A stretch of 64,000 nucleotides of DNA from Hippasteria phrygiana (Eukaryota > Echinodermata > Asteroidea > Valvatida > Goniasteridae), in the NCBI GenBank assembly GCA_037893225.1, contig JAZGUH010000442.1:1-64000 (forward strand), written 5' to 3'. Positions 26,301-39,740 of the stretch are shown here, piece after piece. A model generated the notes under the pieces. That model saw only the letters and a list, made by a program, of their open reading frames with translations, did no database searches and was not told where the DNA came from. Every line of letters starts with the position of its first letter. The first letter of the stretch is position 1. Made by a program: the position numbers and the translations under genes.

Positions 26301-28200
26301 CAGATCTAAGCTATCCATACATGTCAAAATTACTGAATTTGGTTGATATTTCATGCAATTATGAATGAGTAAAGCAAGTCATACCCCAGGCAATTTGACA
26401 TGCATGGAGCAATAAATAGACGGTAACATGTACACAGATGTTGGCCGGAAAGAAAATAAACATTGCGAGGTTTGAATTTTCTCCACAAGTTTTAACTCTA
26501 AGAAGCCGCCGATGATTGCAACATGTAGCGCCAGATCTAAGCTATCCATACATGTCAAAATTACTGAATTTGGTTGATATTTCATGCAATTATGAATGAG
26601 TAAAGCAAGTCATACCCCAGGGAATTTGACAGGCATGGAGCAATAAAAAGAAGGTAATATGCACACAGATGTTGGCCGGAAAGAAAATAAACATTGCGAG
26701 GTTTGAATTTTCTCAACAAGTTTTAACTCTAAGAAGCCGCCGATAATTGCAACATGTAGCGCCAGATCTAAGCTATCCATACATGTCAAAATTACTGTAT
26801 TTGGTTTATATTTCATGCAATTATGAATGAGTAAAGCAAGTCATACCCCAGGGAATTTGACAGGCATGGAGCAATAAATAGACGGTAATATGTACACAGA
26901 TGTTGGCCGGAAAGAAAATAAACATTGCGAGGTTTGAATTTTCTCCACAAGTGTTAACTCTAAGAAGCCGCCGATAATTGCAACATGTAGCGCCAGATCT
27001 AAGCTATCCATACATGTCAAAATTACTGAATTTGGTTGATATTTCATGCAATTATGAATGAGTAAAGCAAGTCCATACCCCAGGGAATTTGACATGCATG
27101 GAGCAATAAATAGACGGTAACATGTACACAGATGTTGGCCGGAAAGAAAATAAACATTGCGAGGTTTGAATTTTCTCCACAAGTGTTAACTCTAAGAAGC
27201 CGCCGATAATTGCAACATGTAGCGCCAGATCTAAGCTATCCATAACATGTCAAAATTACTACATTTGGTTGATATTTCATGCAATTATGAATGAATAAAG
27301 CAAGTCCATACCCCAGGGAATTTGACATGCATGGAGCAATAAATAGACGGTAATATGTACACAGATGTTGGCCGGAAAGAAAATAAACATTGCGAGGTTT
27401 GAATTTTCTCCACAAGTGTTAACTCTAAGAAGCCGCCGATAATTGCAACATGTAGCGCCAGATCTAAGCTATCCATACATGTCACAATTACTGAATTTGG
27501 TTGATATTTCATGCAATTATGAATGAGTAAAGCAAGTCCATACCCCAGGGAATTTGACATGCATGGAGCAATAAATAGACGGTAACATATACACAGATGT
27601 TGGCCGGAAAGAAAATAAACATTGCGAGGTTTGAATTTTCTCCACAAGTTTTAACTCTAAGAAGCCGCCGATGATTGCAACATGTAGCGCCAGATCTAAG
27701 CTATCCATACATGTCAAAATTACTGAATTTGGTTGATATTTCATGCAATTATGAATGAGTAAAGCAAGTCCATACCCCAGGGAATTTGACAGGCATGGAG
27801 CAATAAATAGAAGGTAATATGCACACAGATGTTGGCCGGAAAGAAAATAAACATTGCGAGGTTTGAATTTTCTCCACAAGTTTTAACCCTAAGAAGCCGC
27901 CGATAATTGCAACATGTAGCGCCAGATCTAAGCTATCCATACATGTCAAAATTACTGAATTTGGTTGATATTTCATGCAATTATGAATGAGTAAAGCAAG
28001 TCCATACCCCAGGGAATTTGACATGCATGGAGCAATAAATAGACGGTAACATTTACACAGATGTTGGCCGGAAAGAAAATAAACATTGCGAGGTTTGAAT
28101 TTTCTCCACAAGTTTTAACTCTAAGAAGCCGCCGATGATTGCAACATGTAGCGCCAGATCTAAGCTATCCATACATGTCAAAATTACTGAATTTGGTTGA
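23134..28200 (+). repeat. 11-monomer (2,550-bp) higher-order repeat, two copies
   Basis: The copies are 23,134-25,683 and 25,684 to about 28,200. Shared private variants at 2,550 bp include AATAAAAAGAAGG (near 24,094 and 26,644), TTCTCAACAAG in the same units, GTCACAATT, TAACATATACAC and TTTTAACCCTAAG (near 25,336 and 27,886). Copy 1 ends in a nine-T unit with GAATTC (25,640), whereas the matching position near 28,190 has the ordinary sequence. The junction at about 25.65 kb therefore joins the previous HOR family to the start of copy 2. Confidence 0.8.
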
Positions 28201-30086
28201 TATTTCATGCAATTATGAATGAGTAAAGCAAGTCCATACCCCAGGGAATTTGACAGGCATGGAGCAATAAATAGAAGGTAATATGCACACAGATGTTGGC
28301 CGGAAAGAAAATATACATTGCGAGGTTTGAATTTTCTCCACAAGTTTTAACTCTAAGAAGCCGCCGATAATTGCAACATGTAGCGCCAGATCTAAGCTAT
28401 CCATACATGTCAAAATTACTGTATTTGGTTTATATTTCATGCAATTATGAATGAGTAAAGCAAGTCATACCCCAGGGAATTTGACAGGCATGGAGCAATA
28501 AATAGAAGGTAATATTCACACAGATGTTGGCCGGAAAGAAAATAAACATTGCGAGGTTTGAATTTTCTCCACAAGTGTTAACTCTAAGAAGCCGCCGATA
28601 ATTGCAACATGTAGCGCCAGATCTAAGCTATCCATACATGTCAAAATTACTGAATTTGGTTGATATTTCATGCAATTATGAATGAGTAAAGCAAGTCATA
28701 CCCCAGGGAATTTGACAGGCATGGAGCAATAAATAGACGGTAATATGTACACAGATGTTGGCCGGAAAGAAAATAAACATTGCGAGGTTTGAATTTTCTC
28801 CACAAGTGTTAACTCTAAGAAGCCGCCGATAATTGCAACATGTAGCGCCAGATCTAAGCTATCCATGCATGTCAAAATTACTGAATTTGGTTGATATTTC
28901 ATGCAATTATGAATGAGTAAAGCAAGTCCATACCCCAGGGAATTTGACATGCATGGAGCAATAAATAGACGGTAACATGTACACAGATGTTGGCCGGAAA
29001 GAAAATAAACATTGCGAGGTTTGAATTTTCTCCACAAGTTTTAACTCTAAGAAGCCGCCGATGATTGCAACATGTAGCGCCAGATCTAAGCTATCCATAC
29101 ATGTCAAAATTACTGCATTTGGTTTATATTTCATGCAATTATGAATGAGTAAAGCAAGTCATACTCCAGGGAATTTGACAGGCATGGAGCAAAAAATAGA
29201 TGGTAACATGCACACAGATGTTGGCCGGAAAGAAAATAAACATTGCGAGGTTTGAATTTTCTCCACAAGTTTTAACTCTAAGAAGCCGCCGATGATTGCA
29301 ACATGTAGCGCCAGATCTAAGCTATCCATACATGTCAAAATTACTGAATTTGGTTGATATTTCATGCAATTATGAATGAGTAAAGCAAGTCCATACCCCA
29401 GGGAATTTGACAGGCATGGAGCAATAAATAGAAGGTAATATGCACACAGATGTTGGCCGGAAAGAAAATATACATTGCGAGGTTTGAATTTTCTCCACAA
29501 GTTTTAACTCTAAGAAGCCGGCGATAATTGCAACATGTAGCGCCAGATCTAAGCTATCCATACATGTCAAAATTACTGTATTTGGTTTATATTTCATGCA
29601 ATTATGAATGAGTAAAGCAAGTCATACCCCAGGGAATTTGACAGGCATGGAGCAATAAATAGAAGGTAATATTCACACAGATGTTGGCCGGAAAGAAAAT
29701 AAACATTGCGAGGTTTGAATTTTCTCCACAAGTGTTAACTCTAAGAAGCCGCCGATAATTGCAACATGTAGCGCCAGATCTAAGCTATCCATAACATGTC
29801 AAAATTACTGAATTTGGTTGATATTTCATGCAATTATGAATGAGTAAAGCAAGTCCATACCCTAGGGAATTTGACATGCGTGGAGCAATAAATAGACGGT
29901 AACAGGTACACAGATGTTGGCCGGAAAGAAAATAAACATTGCGAGGTTTGAATTTTCTCCACAAGTTTTAACTCTAAGAAGCCGCCGATGATTGCAACAT
30001 GTAGCGCCAGATCTAAGCTATCCATAACATGTCAAAATTACTGAATTAGATTTTTTTTTAATGCAATTATGAATGAGTAAAGCAAG
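28200..30086 (+). repeat. Linking segment, duplicated at 39.6-41.2 kb
   Basis: Eight monomers of domain-II types connect the 2,550-bp and 3,480-bp HORs. The segment belongs to a longer block (about 26,840-29,800) that recurs at 38,205-41,160 with an offset of 11,364 bp. It shares GCCGGCGATA, a C-to-G change at 29,521 and 40,885. Private points here are CATACTCCAGGG near 29,160 and GACATGCGTGG near 29,872. The last unit before 30,087 is a nine-T unit (T run at 30,051-30,059). Confidence 0.65.
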
Positions 30087-33000
30087 TCATACCCCAGGGA
30101 ATTTGACAGGCATGGAGCAAAAAATAGAAGGTAATATGCACACAGATGTTGGCCGGAAAGAAAATAAACATTGCGAGGTTTGAATTTTCTCCACAAGTTT
30201 TAACTCTAAGAAGCCGCCGATAATTGCAACATGTAGCGCCAGATCTAAGCTATCCATACATGTCAAAATTACTGAATTTGGTTGATATTTCATGCAATTA
30301 TGAATGAGTAAAGCAAGTCCATACCCCAGGGAATTTGACATGCATGGAGCAATAAATAGCAGGTAACATGTACACAGATGTTGGCCGGAAAGAAAATAAA
30401 AATTGCGAGGTTTGAATTTTCTCCACAAGTTTTAACTCTAAGAAGCCGCCGATAATTGCAACATGTAGCGCCAGATCTAAGCTATCCATACATGTCAAAA
30501 TTACTGAATTTGGTTGATATTTCATGCAATTATGAATGAGTAAAGCAAGTCCATACCCCAGGGAATTTGACAGGCATGGAGCAATAAATAGAAGGTAATA
30601 TGCACACAGATGTTGGCCGGAAAGAAAATAAACATTGCGAGGTTTGAATTTTCTCCACAAGTTTTAACTCTAAGAAGCCGCCGATAATTGCAACATGTAG
30701 CGCCAGATCTAAGCTATCCATACATGTCAAAATTACTGAATTTGGTTGATATTTCATGCAATTATGAATGAGTAAAGCAAGTCCATACCCCAGGGAATTT
30801 GACAGGCATGGAGCAATAAATAGAAGGTAATATGCACACAGATGTTGGCCGGAGAGAAAATATACATTGCGAGGTTTGAATTTTCTCCACAAGTTTTAAC
30901 TCTAAGAAGCCGCCGATAATTGCAACATGTAGCGCCAGATCTAAGCTATCCATACATGTCAAAATTACTGTATTTGGTTTATATTTCATGCAATTATGAA
31001 TGAGTAAAGCAAGTCATACCCCAGGGAATTTGACAGGCATGGAGCAATAAATAGAAGGTAATATTCACACAGATGTTGGCCGGAAAGAAAATAAACATTG
31101 CGAGGTTTGAATTTTCTCCACGAGTGTTAACTCTAAGAAGCCGCCGATAATTGCAACATGTAGCGCCAGATCTAAGCTATCCATACATGTCAAAATTACT
31201 GAATTTGGTTGATATTTCATGCAATTATGAATGAGTAAAGCAAGTCATACCCCAGGGAATTTGACAGGCATGGAGCAATAAATAGACGGTAATATGTACA
31301 CAGATGTTGGCCGGAAAGAAAATAAACATTGCGAGGTTTGAATTTTCTCCACAAGTGTTAACTCTAAGAAGCCGCCGATAATTGCAACATGTAGCGCCAT
31401 ATCTAAGCTATCCATACATGTCAAAATTACTGAATTTGGTTGATATTTCATGCAATTATGAATGAGTAAAGCAAGTCCATACCCCAGGGAATTTGACATG
31501 CATGGAGCAATAAATAGACGGTAACATGTACACAGATGTTGGCCGGAAAGAAAATAAACATTGCGAGGTTTGAATTTTCTCCACAAGTGTTAACTCTAAG
31601 AAGCCGCCGATAATTGCAACATGTAGCGCCAGATCTAAGCTATCCATAACATGTCAAAATTACTACATTTGGTTGATATTTCATGCAATTATGAATGAAT
31701 AAAGCAAGTCCATACCCCAGGGAATTTGACATGCATGGAGCAATAAATAGACGGTAATATGTACACAGATGTTGGCCGGAAAGAAAATAAACATTGCGAG
31801 GTTTGAATTTTCTCCACAAGTGTTAACTCTAAGAAGCCGCCGATAATTGCAACATGTAGCGCCAGATCTAAGCTATCCATACATGTCAAAATTACTGAAT
31901 TTGGTTGATATTTCATGCAATTATGAATGAGTAAAGCAAGTCCATACCCCAGGGAATTTGACATGCATGGAGCAATAAATAGACGGTAACATGTACACAG
32001 ATGTTGGCCGGAAAGAAAATAAACATTGCGAGGTTTGAATTTTCTCCACAAGTGTTAACTCTAAGAAGCCGCCGATAATTGCAACATGTAGCGCCAGATC
32101 TAAGCTATCCATAACATGTCAAAATTACTACATTTGGTTGATATTTCATGCAATTATGAATGAATAAAGCAAGTCCATACCCCAGGGAATTTGACATGCA
32201 TGGAGCAATAAATAGACGGTAATATGTACACAGATGTTGGCCGGAAAGAAAATAAACATTGCGAGGTTTGAATTTTCTCCACAAGTGTTAACTCTAAGAA
32301 GCCGCCGATAATTGCAACATGTAGCGCCAGATCTAAGCTATCCATACATGTCACAATTACTGAATTTGGTTGATATTTCATGCAATTATGAATGAGTAAA
32401 GCAAGTCCATACCCCAGGGAATTTGACATGCATGGAGCAATAAATAGACGGTAACATATACACAGATGTTGGCCGGAAAGAAAATAAACATTGCGAGGTT
32501 TGAATTTTCTCCACAAGTTTTAACTCTAAGAAGCCGCCGATGATTGCAACATGTAGCGCCAGATCTAAGCTATCCATACATGTCAAAATTACTGAATTTG
32601 GTTGATATTTCATGCAATTATGAATGAGTAAAGCTAGTCCATACCCCAGGGAATTTGACAGGCATGGAGCAATAAATAGAAGGTAATATGCACACAGATG
32701 TTGGCCGGAAAGAAAATAAACATTGCGAGGTTTGAATATTCTCCACAAGTTTTAACCCTAAGAAGCCGCCGATAATTGCAACATGTAGCGCCAGATCTAA
32801 GCTATCCATACATGTCAAAATTACTGAATTTGGTTGATATTTCATGCAATTATGAATGAGTAAAGCAAGTCCATACCCCAGGGAATTTGACATGCATGGA
32901 GCAATAAATAGACGGTAACATTTACACAGATGTTGGCCGGAAAGAAAATAAACATTGCGAGGTTTGAATTTTCTCCACAAGTTTTAACTCTAAGAAGCCG

Positions 33001-36000
33001 CCGATGATTGCAACATGTAGCGCCAGATCTAAGCTATCCATACATGTCAAAATTACTGAATTTGGTTGATATTTCATGCAATTATGAATGAGTAAAGCAA
33101 GTCCATACCCCAGGGAATTTGACAGGCATGGAGCAATAAATAGAAGGTAATATGCACACAGATGTTGGCCGGAAAGAAAATATACATTGCGAGGTTTGAA
33201 TTTTCTCCACAAGTTTTAACTCTAAGAAGCCGCCGATAATTGCAACATGTAGCGCCAGATCTAAGCTATCCATACATGTCAAAATTACTGAATTTGGTTG
33301 ATATTTCATGCAATTATGAATGAGTAAAGCAAGTCCATACCCTAGGGAATTTGACATGCATGGAGCAATAAATAGACGGTAACAGGTACACAGATGTTGG
33401 CCGGAAAGAAAATAAACATTGCGAGGTTTGAATTTTCTCCACAAGTTTTAACTCTAAGAAGCCGCCGATGATTGCAACATGTAGCGCCAGATCTAAGCTA
33501 TCCATAACATGTCAAAATTACTGAATTAGATTTTTTTTTAATGCAATTATGAATGAGTAAAGCAAGTCATACCCCAGGGAATTTGACAGGCATGGAGCAA
33601 AAAATAGAAGGTAATATGCACACAGATGTTGGCCGGAAAGAAAATAAACATTGCGAGGTTTGAATTTTCTCCACAAGTTTTAACTCTAAGAAGCCGCCGA
33701 TAATTGCAACATGTAGCGCCAGATCTAAGCTATCCATACATGTCAAAATTACTGAATTTGGTTGATATTTCATGCAATTATGAATGAGTAAAGCAAGTCC
33801 ATACCCCAGGGAATTTGACATGCATGGAGCAATAAATAGCAGGTAACATGTACACAGATGTTGGCCGGAAAGAAAATAAAAATTGCGAGGTTTGAATTTT
33901 CTCCACAAGTTTTAACTCTAAGAAGCCGCCGATAATTGCAACATGTAGCGCCAGATCTAAGCTATCCATACATGTCAAAATTACTGAATTTGGTTGATAT
34001 TTCATGCAATTATGAATGAGTAAAGCAAGTCCATACCCCAGGGAATTTGACAGGCATGGAGCAATAAATAGAAGGTAATATGCACACAGATGTTGGCCGG
34101 AAAGAAAATAAACATTGCGAGGTTTGAATTTTCTCCACAAGTTTTAACTCTAAGAAGCCGCCGATAATTGCAACATGTAGCGCCAGATCTAAGCTATCCA
34201 TACATGTCAAAATTACTGAATTTGGTTGATATTTCATGCAATTATGAATGAGTAAAGCAAGTCCATACCCCAGGGAATTTGACAGGCATGGAGCAATAAA
34301 TAGAAGGTAATATGCACACAGATGTTGGCCGGAAAGAAAATATACATTGCGAGGTTTGAATTTTCTCCACAAGTTTTAACTCTAAGAAGCCGCCGATAAT
34401 TGCAACATGTAGAGCCAGATCTAAGCTATCCATACATGTCAAAATTACTGTATTTGGTTTATATTTCATGCAATTATGAATGAGTAAAGCAAGTCATACC
34501 CCAGGGAATTTGACAGGCATGGAGCAATAAATAGAAGGTAATATTCACACAGATGTTGGCCGGAAAGAAAATAAACATTGCGAGGTTTGAATTTTCTCCA
34601 CGAGTGTTAACTCTAAGAAGCCGCCGATAATTGCAACATGTAGCGCCAGATCTAAGCTATCCATACATGTCAAAATTACTGAATTTGGTTGATATTTCAT
34701 GCAATTATGAATGAGTAAAGCAAGTCATACCCCAGGGAATTTGACAGGCATGGAGCAATAAATAGACGGTAATATGTACACAGATGTTGGCCGGAAAGAA
34801 AATAAACATTGCGAGGTTTGAATTTTCTCCACAAGTGTTAACTCTAAGAAGCCGCCGATAATTGCAACATGTAGCGCCATATCTAAGCTATCCATACATG
34901 TCAAAATTACTGAATTTGGTTGATATTTCATGCAATTATGAATGAGTAAAGCAAGTCCATACCCCAGGGAATTTGACATGCATGGAGCAATAAATAGACG
35001 GTAACATGTACACAGATGTTGGCCGGAAAGAAAATAAACATTGCGAGGTTTGAATTTTCTCCACAAGTGTTAACTCTAAGAAGCCGCCGATAATTGCAAC
35101 ATGTAGCGCCAGATCTAAGCTATCCATAACATGTCAAAATTACTACATTTGGTTGATATTTCATGCAATTATGAATGAATAAAGCAAGTCCATACCCCAG
35201 GGAATTTGACATGCATGGAGCAATAAATAGACGGTAATATGTACACAGATGTTGGCCGGAAAGAAAATAAACATTGCGAGGTTTGAATTTTCTCCACAAG
35301 TGTTAACTCTAAGAAGCCGCCGATAATTGCAACATGTAGCGCCAGATCTAAGCTATCCATACATGTCAAAATTACTGAATTTGGTTGATATTTCATGCAA
35401 TTATGAATGAGTAAAGCAAGTCCATACCCCAGGGAATTTGACATGCATGGAGCAATAAATAGACGGTAACATGTACACAGATGTTGGCCGGAAAGAAAAT
35501 AAACATTGCGAGGTTTGAATTTTCTCCACAAGTGTTAACTCTAAGAAGCCGCCGATAATTGCAACATGTAGCGCCAGATCTAAGCTATCCATAACATGTC
35601 AAAATTACTACATTTGGTTGATATTTCATGCAATTATGAATGAATAAAGCAAGTCCATACCCCAGGGAATTTGACATACATGGAGCAATAAATAGACGGT
35701 AATATGTACACAGATGTTGGCCGGAAAGAAAATAAACATTGCGAGGTTTGAATTTTCTCCACAAGTGTTAACTCTAAGAAGCCGCCGATAATTGCAACAT
35801 GTAGCGCCAGATCTAAGCTATCCATACATGTCACAATTACTGAATTTGGTTGATATTTCATGCAATTATGAATGAGTAAAGCAAGTCCATACCCCAGGGA
35901 ATTTGACATGCATGGAGCAATAAATAGACGGTAACATATACACAGATGTTGGCCGGAAAGAAAATAAACATTGCGAGGTTTGAATTTTCTCCACAAGTTT

Positions 36001-37046
36001 TAACTCTAAGAAGCCGCCGATGATTGCAACATGTAGCGCCAGATCTAAGCTATCCATACATGTCAAAATTACTGAATTTGGTTGATATTTCATGCAATTA
36101 TGAATGAGTAAAGCTAGTCCATACCCCAGGGAATTTGACAGGCATGGAGCAATAAATAGAAGGTAATATGCACACAGATGTTGGCCGGAAAGAAAATAAA
36201 CATTGCGAGGTTTGAATATTCTCCACAAGTTTTAACCCTAAGAAGCCGCCGATAATTGCAACATGTAGCGCCAGATCTAAGCTATCCATACATGTCAAAA
36301 TTACTGAATTTGGTTGATATTTCATGCAATTATGAATGAGTAAAGCAAGTCCATACCCCAGGGAATTTGACATGCGTGGAGCAATAAATAGACGGTAACA
36401 TTTACACAGATGTTGGCCGGAAAGAAAATAAACATTGCGAGGTTTGAATTTTCTCCACAAGTTTTAACTCTAAGAAGCCGCCGATGATTGCAACATGTAG
36501 CGCCAGATCTAAGCTATCCATACATGTCAAAATTACTGAATTTGGTTGATATTTCATGCAATTATGAATGAGTAAAGCAAGTCCATACCCCAGGGAATTT
36601 GACAGGCATGGAGCAATAAATAGAAGGTAATATGCACACAGATGTTGGCCGGAAAGAAAATATACATTGCGAGGTTTGAATTTTCTCCACAAGTTTTAAC
36701 TCTAAGAAGCCGCCGATAATTGCAACATGTAGCGCCAGATCTAAGCTATCCATACATGTCAAAATTACTGAATTTGGTTGATATTTCATGCAATTATGAA
36801 TGCGTAAAGCAAGTCCATACCCTAGGGAATTTGACATGCATGGAGCAATAAATAGACGGTAACAGGTACACAGATGTTGGCCGGAAAGAAAATAAACATT
36901 GCGAGGTTTGAATTTTCTCCACAAGTTTTAACTCTAAGAAGCCGCCGATGATTGCAACATGTAGCGCCAGATCTAAGCTATCCATAACATGTCAAAATTA
37001 CTGAATTAGATTTTTTTTTAATGCAATTATGAATGAGTAAAGCAAG
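30087..37046 (+). repeat. 15-monomer (3,480-bp) higher-order repeat, two nearly identical copies
   Basis: The copies are 30,087-33,566 and 33,567-37,046, each ending in a nine-T unit. They share private variants 3,480 bp apart: AATAGCAGG (near 30,357 and 33,837), TCCACGAGTG (near 31,121 and 34,601), CCATATCT in the AGATCT core (31,400 and 34,880) and AAAGCTAGTCC (near 32,632 and 36,112). I found only about five differences by eye, for example GGAGAGAAAA near 30,854, AGAGCCAG near 34,413, GACATACATGG near 35,678, GACATGCGTGG near 36,375 and AATGCGTAAAG near 36,803. This is the most recent large duplication visible in the window. Confidence 0.9.
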
Positions 37047-39740
37047 TCATACCCCAGGGAATTTGACAGGCATGGAGCAAAAAATAGAAGGTAATATGCA
37101 CACAGATGTTGGCCGGAAAGAAAATAAACATTGCGAGGTTTGAATTTTCTCCACAAGTTTTAACTCTAAGAAGCCGCCGATAATTGCAACATGTAGCGCC
37201 AGATCTAAGCTATCCATACATGTCAAAATTACTGAATTTGGTTGATATTTCATGCAATTATGAATGAGTAAAGCAAGTCCATACCCCAGGGAATTTGACA
37301 TGCATGGAGCAATAAATAGAAGGTAACATGTACACAGATGTTGGCCGGAAAGAAAATAAAAATTGCGAGGTTTGAATTTTCTCCACAAGTTTTAACTCTA
37401 AGAAGCCGCCGATAATTGCAACATGTAGCGCCAGATCTAAGCTATCCATACATGTCAAAATTACTGAATTTGGTTGATATTTCATGCAATTATGAATGAG
37501 TAAAGCAAGTCCATACCCCAGGGAATTTGACAGGCATGGAGCAATAAATAGAAGGTAATATGCACACAGATGTTGGCCGGAAAGAAAATAAACATTGCGA
37601 GGTTTGAATTTTCTCCACAAGTTTTAACTCTAAGAAGCCGCCGATAATTGCAACATGTAGCGCCAGATCTAAGCTATCCATACATGTCAAAATTACTGAA
37701 TTTGGTTGATATTTCATGCAATTATGAATGAGTAAAGCAAGTCCATACCCCAGGGAATTTGACAGGCATGGAGCAATAAATAGAAGGTAATATGCACACA
37801 GATGTTGGCCGGAAAGAAAATATACATTGCGAGGTTTGAATTTTCTCCACAAGTTTTAACTCTAAGAAGCCGCCGATAATTGCAACATGTAGCGCCAGAT
37901 CTAAGCTATCCATACATGTCAAAATTACTGTATTTGGTTTATATTTCATGCAATTATGAATGAGTAAAGCAAGTCATACCCCAGGGAATTTGACAGGCAT
38001 GGAGCAATAAATAGAAGGTAATATTCACACAGATGTTGGCCGGAAAGAAAATAAACATTGCGAGGTTTGAATTTTCTCCACAAGTGTTAACTCTAAGAAG
38101 CCGCCGATAATTGCAACATGTAGCGCCAGATCTAAGCTATCCATACATGTCAAAATTACTGAATTTGGTTGATATTTCATGCAATTATGAATGAGTAAAG
38201 CAAGTCATACCCCAGGGAATTTGACAGGCATGGAGCAATAAATAGACGGTAATATGTACACAGATGTTGGCCGGAAAGAAAATAAACATTGCGAGGTTTG
38301 AATTTTCTCCACAAGTGTTAACTCTAAGAAGCCGCCGATAATTGCAACATGTAGCGCCAGATCTAAGCTATCCATACATGTCAAAATTACTGAATTTGGT
38401 TGATATTTCATGCAATTATGAATGAGTAAAGCAAGTCCATACCCCAGGGAATTTGACATGCATGGAGCAATAAATAGACGGTAACATGTACACAGATGTT
38501 GGCCGGAAAGAAAATAAACATTGCGAGGTTTGAATTTTCTCCACAAGTGTTAACTCTAAGAAGCCGCCGATAATTGCAACATGTAGCGCCAGATCTAAGC
38601 TATCCATAACATGTCAAAATTACTACATTTGGTTGATATTTCATGCAATTATGAATGAATAAAGCAAGTCCATACCCCAGGGAATTTGACATGCATGGAG
38701 CAATAAATAGACGGTAATATGTACACAGATGTTGGCCGGAAAGAAAATAAACATTGCGAGGTTTGAATTTTCTCCACAAGTGTTAACTCTAAGAAGCCGC
38801 CGATAATTGCAACATGTAGCGCCAGATCTAAGCTATCCATACATGTCACAATTACTGAATTTGGTTGATATTTCATGCAATTATGAATGAGTAAAGCAAG
38901 TCCATACCCCAGGGAATTTGACATGCATGGAGCAATAAATAGACGGTAACATATACACAGATGTTGGCCGGAAAGAAAATAAACATTGCGAGGTTTGAAT
39001 TTTCTCCACAAGTTTTAACTCTAAGAAGCCGCCGATGATTGCAACATGTAGCGCCAGATCTAAGCTATCCATACATGTCAAAATTACTGAATTTGGTTGA
39101 TATTTCATGCAATTATGAATGAGTAAAGCAAGTCCATACCCCAGGGAATTTGACAGGCATGGAGCAATAAATAGAAGGTAATATGCACACAGATGTTGGC
39201 CGGAAAGAAAATAAACATTGCGAGGTTTGAATATTCTCCACAAGTTTTAACCCTAAGAAGCCGCCGATAATTGCAACATGTAGCGCCAGATCTAAGCTAT
39301 CCATACATGTCAAAATTACTGAATTTGGTTGATATTTCATGCAATTATGAATGAGTAAAGCAAGTCCATACCCCAGGGAATTTGACATGCATGGAGCAAT
39401 AAATAGACGGTAACATTTACACAGATGTTGGCCGGAAAGAAAATAAACATTGCGAGGTTTGAATTTTCTCCACAAGTTTTAACTCTAAGAAGCCGCCGAT
39501 GATTGCAACATGTAGCGCCAGATCTAAGCTATCCATACATGTCAAAATTACTGAATTTGGTTGATATTTCATGCAATTATGAATGAGTAAAGCAAGTCCA
39601 TACCCCAGGGAATTTGACAGGCATGGAGCAATAAATAGAAGGTAATATGCACACAGATGTTGGCCGGAAAGAAAATATACATTGCGAGGTTTGAATTTTC
39701 TCCACAAGTTTTAACTCTAAGAAGCCGCCGATAATTGCAA
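37047..39740 (+). repeat. Third copy of the 3,480-bp HOR lacking two monomers
   Basis: The order of unit types follows the two previous copies, but the pair of monomers found at 31,689-32,153 and 35,169-35,633 is absent. The later markers therefore lie 465 bp (232+233) early. This copy lacks the derived variants shared by the other two: it has AATAGAAGG, TCCACAAGTG, CCAGATCT and AAAGCAAGTCC. It does keep TTTGAATATTCTCC (near 39,230) and TTTTAACCCTAAG. It probably represents the older form. Because the missing pair duplicates its neighbours, the two earlier copies may instead have gained it. Confidence 0.7.
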
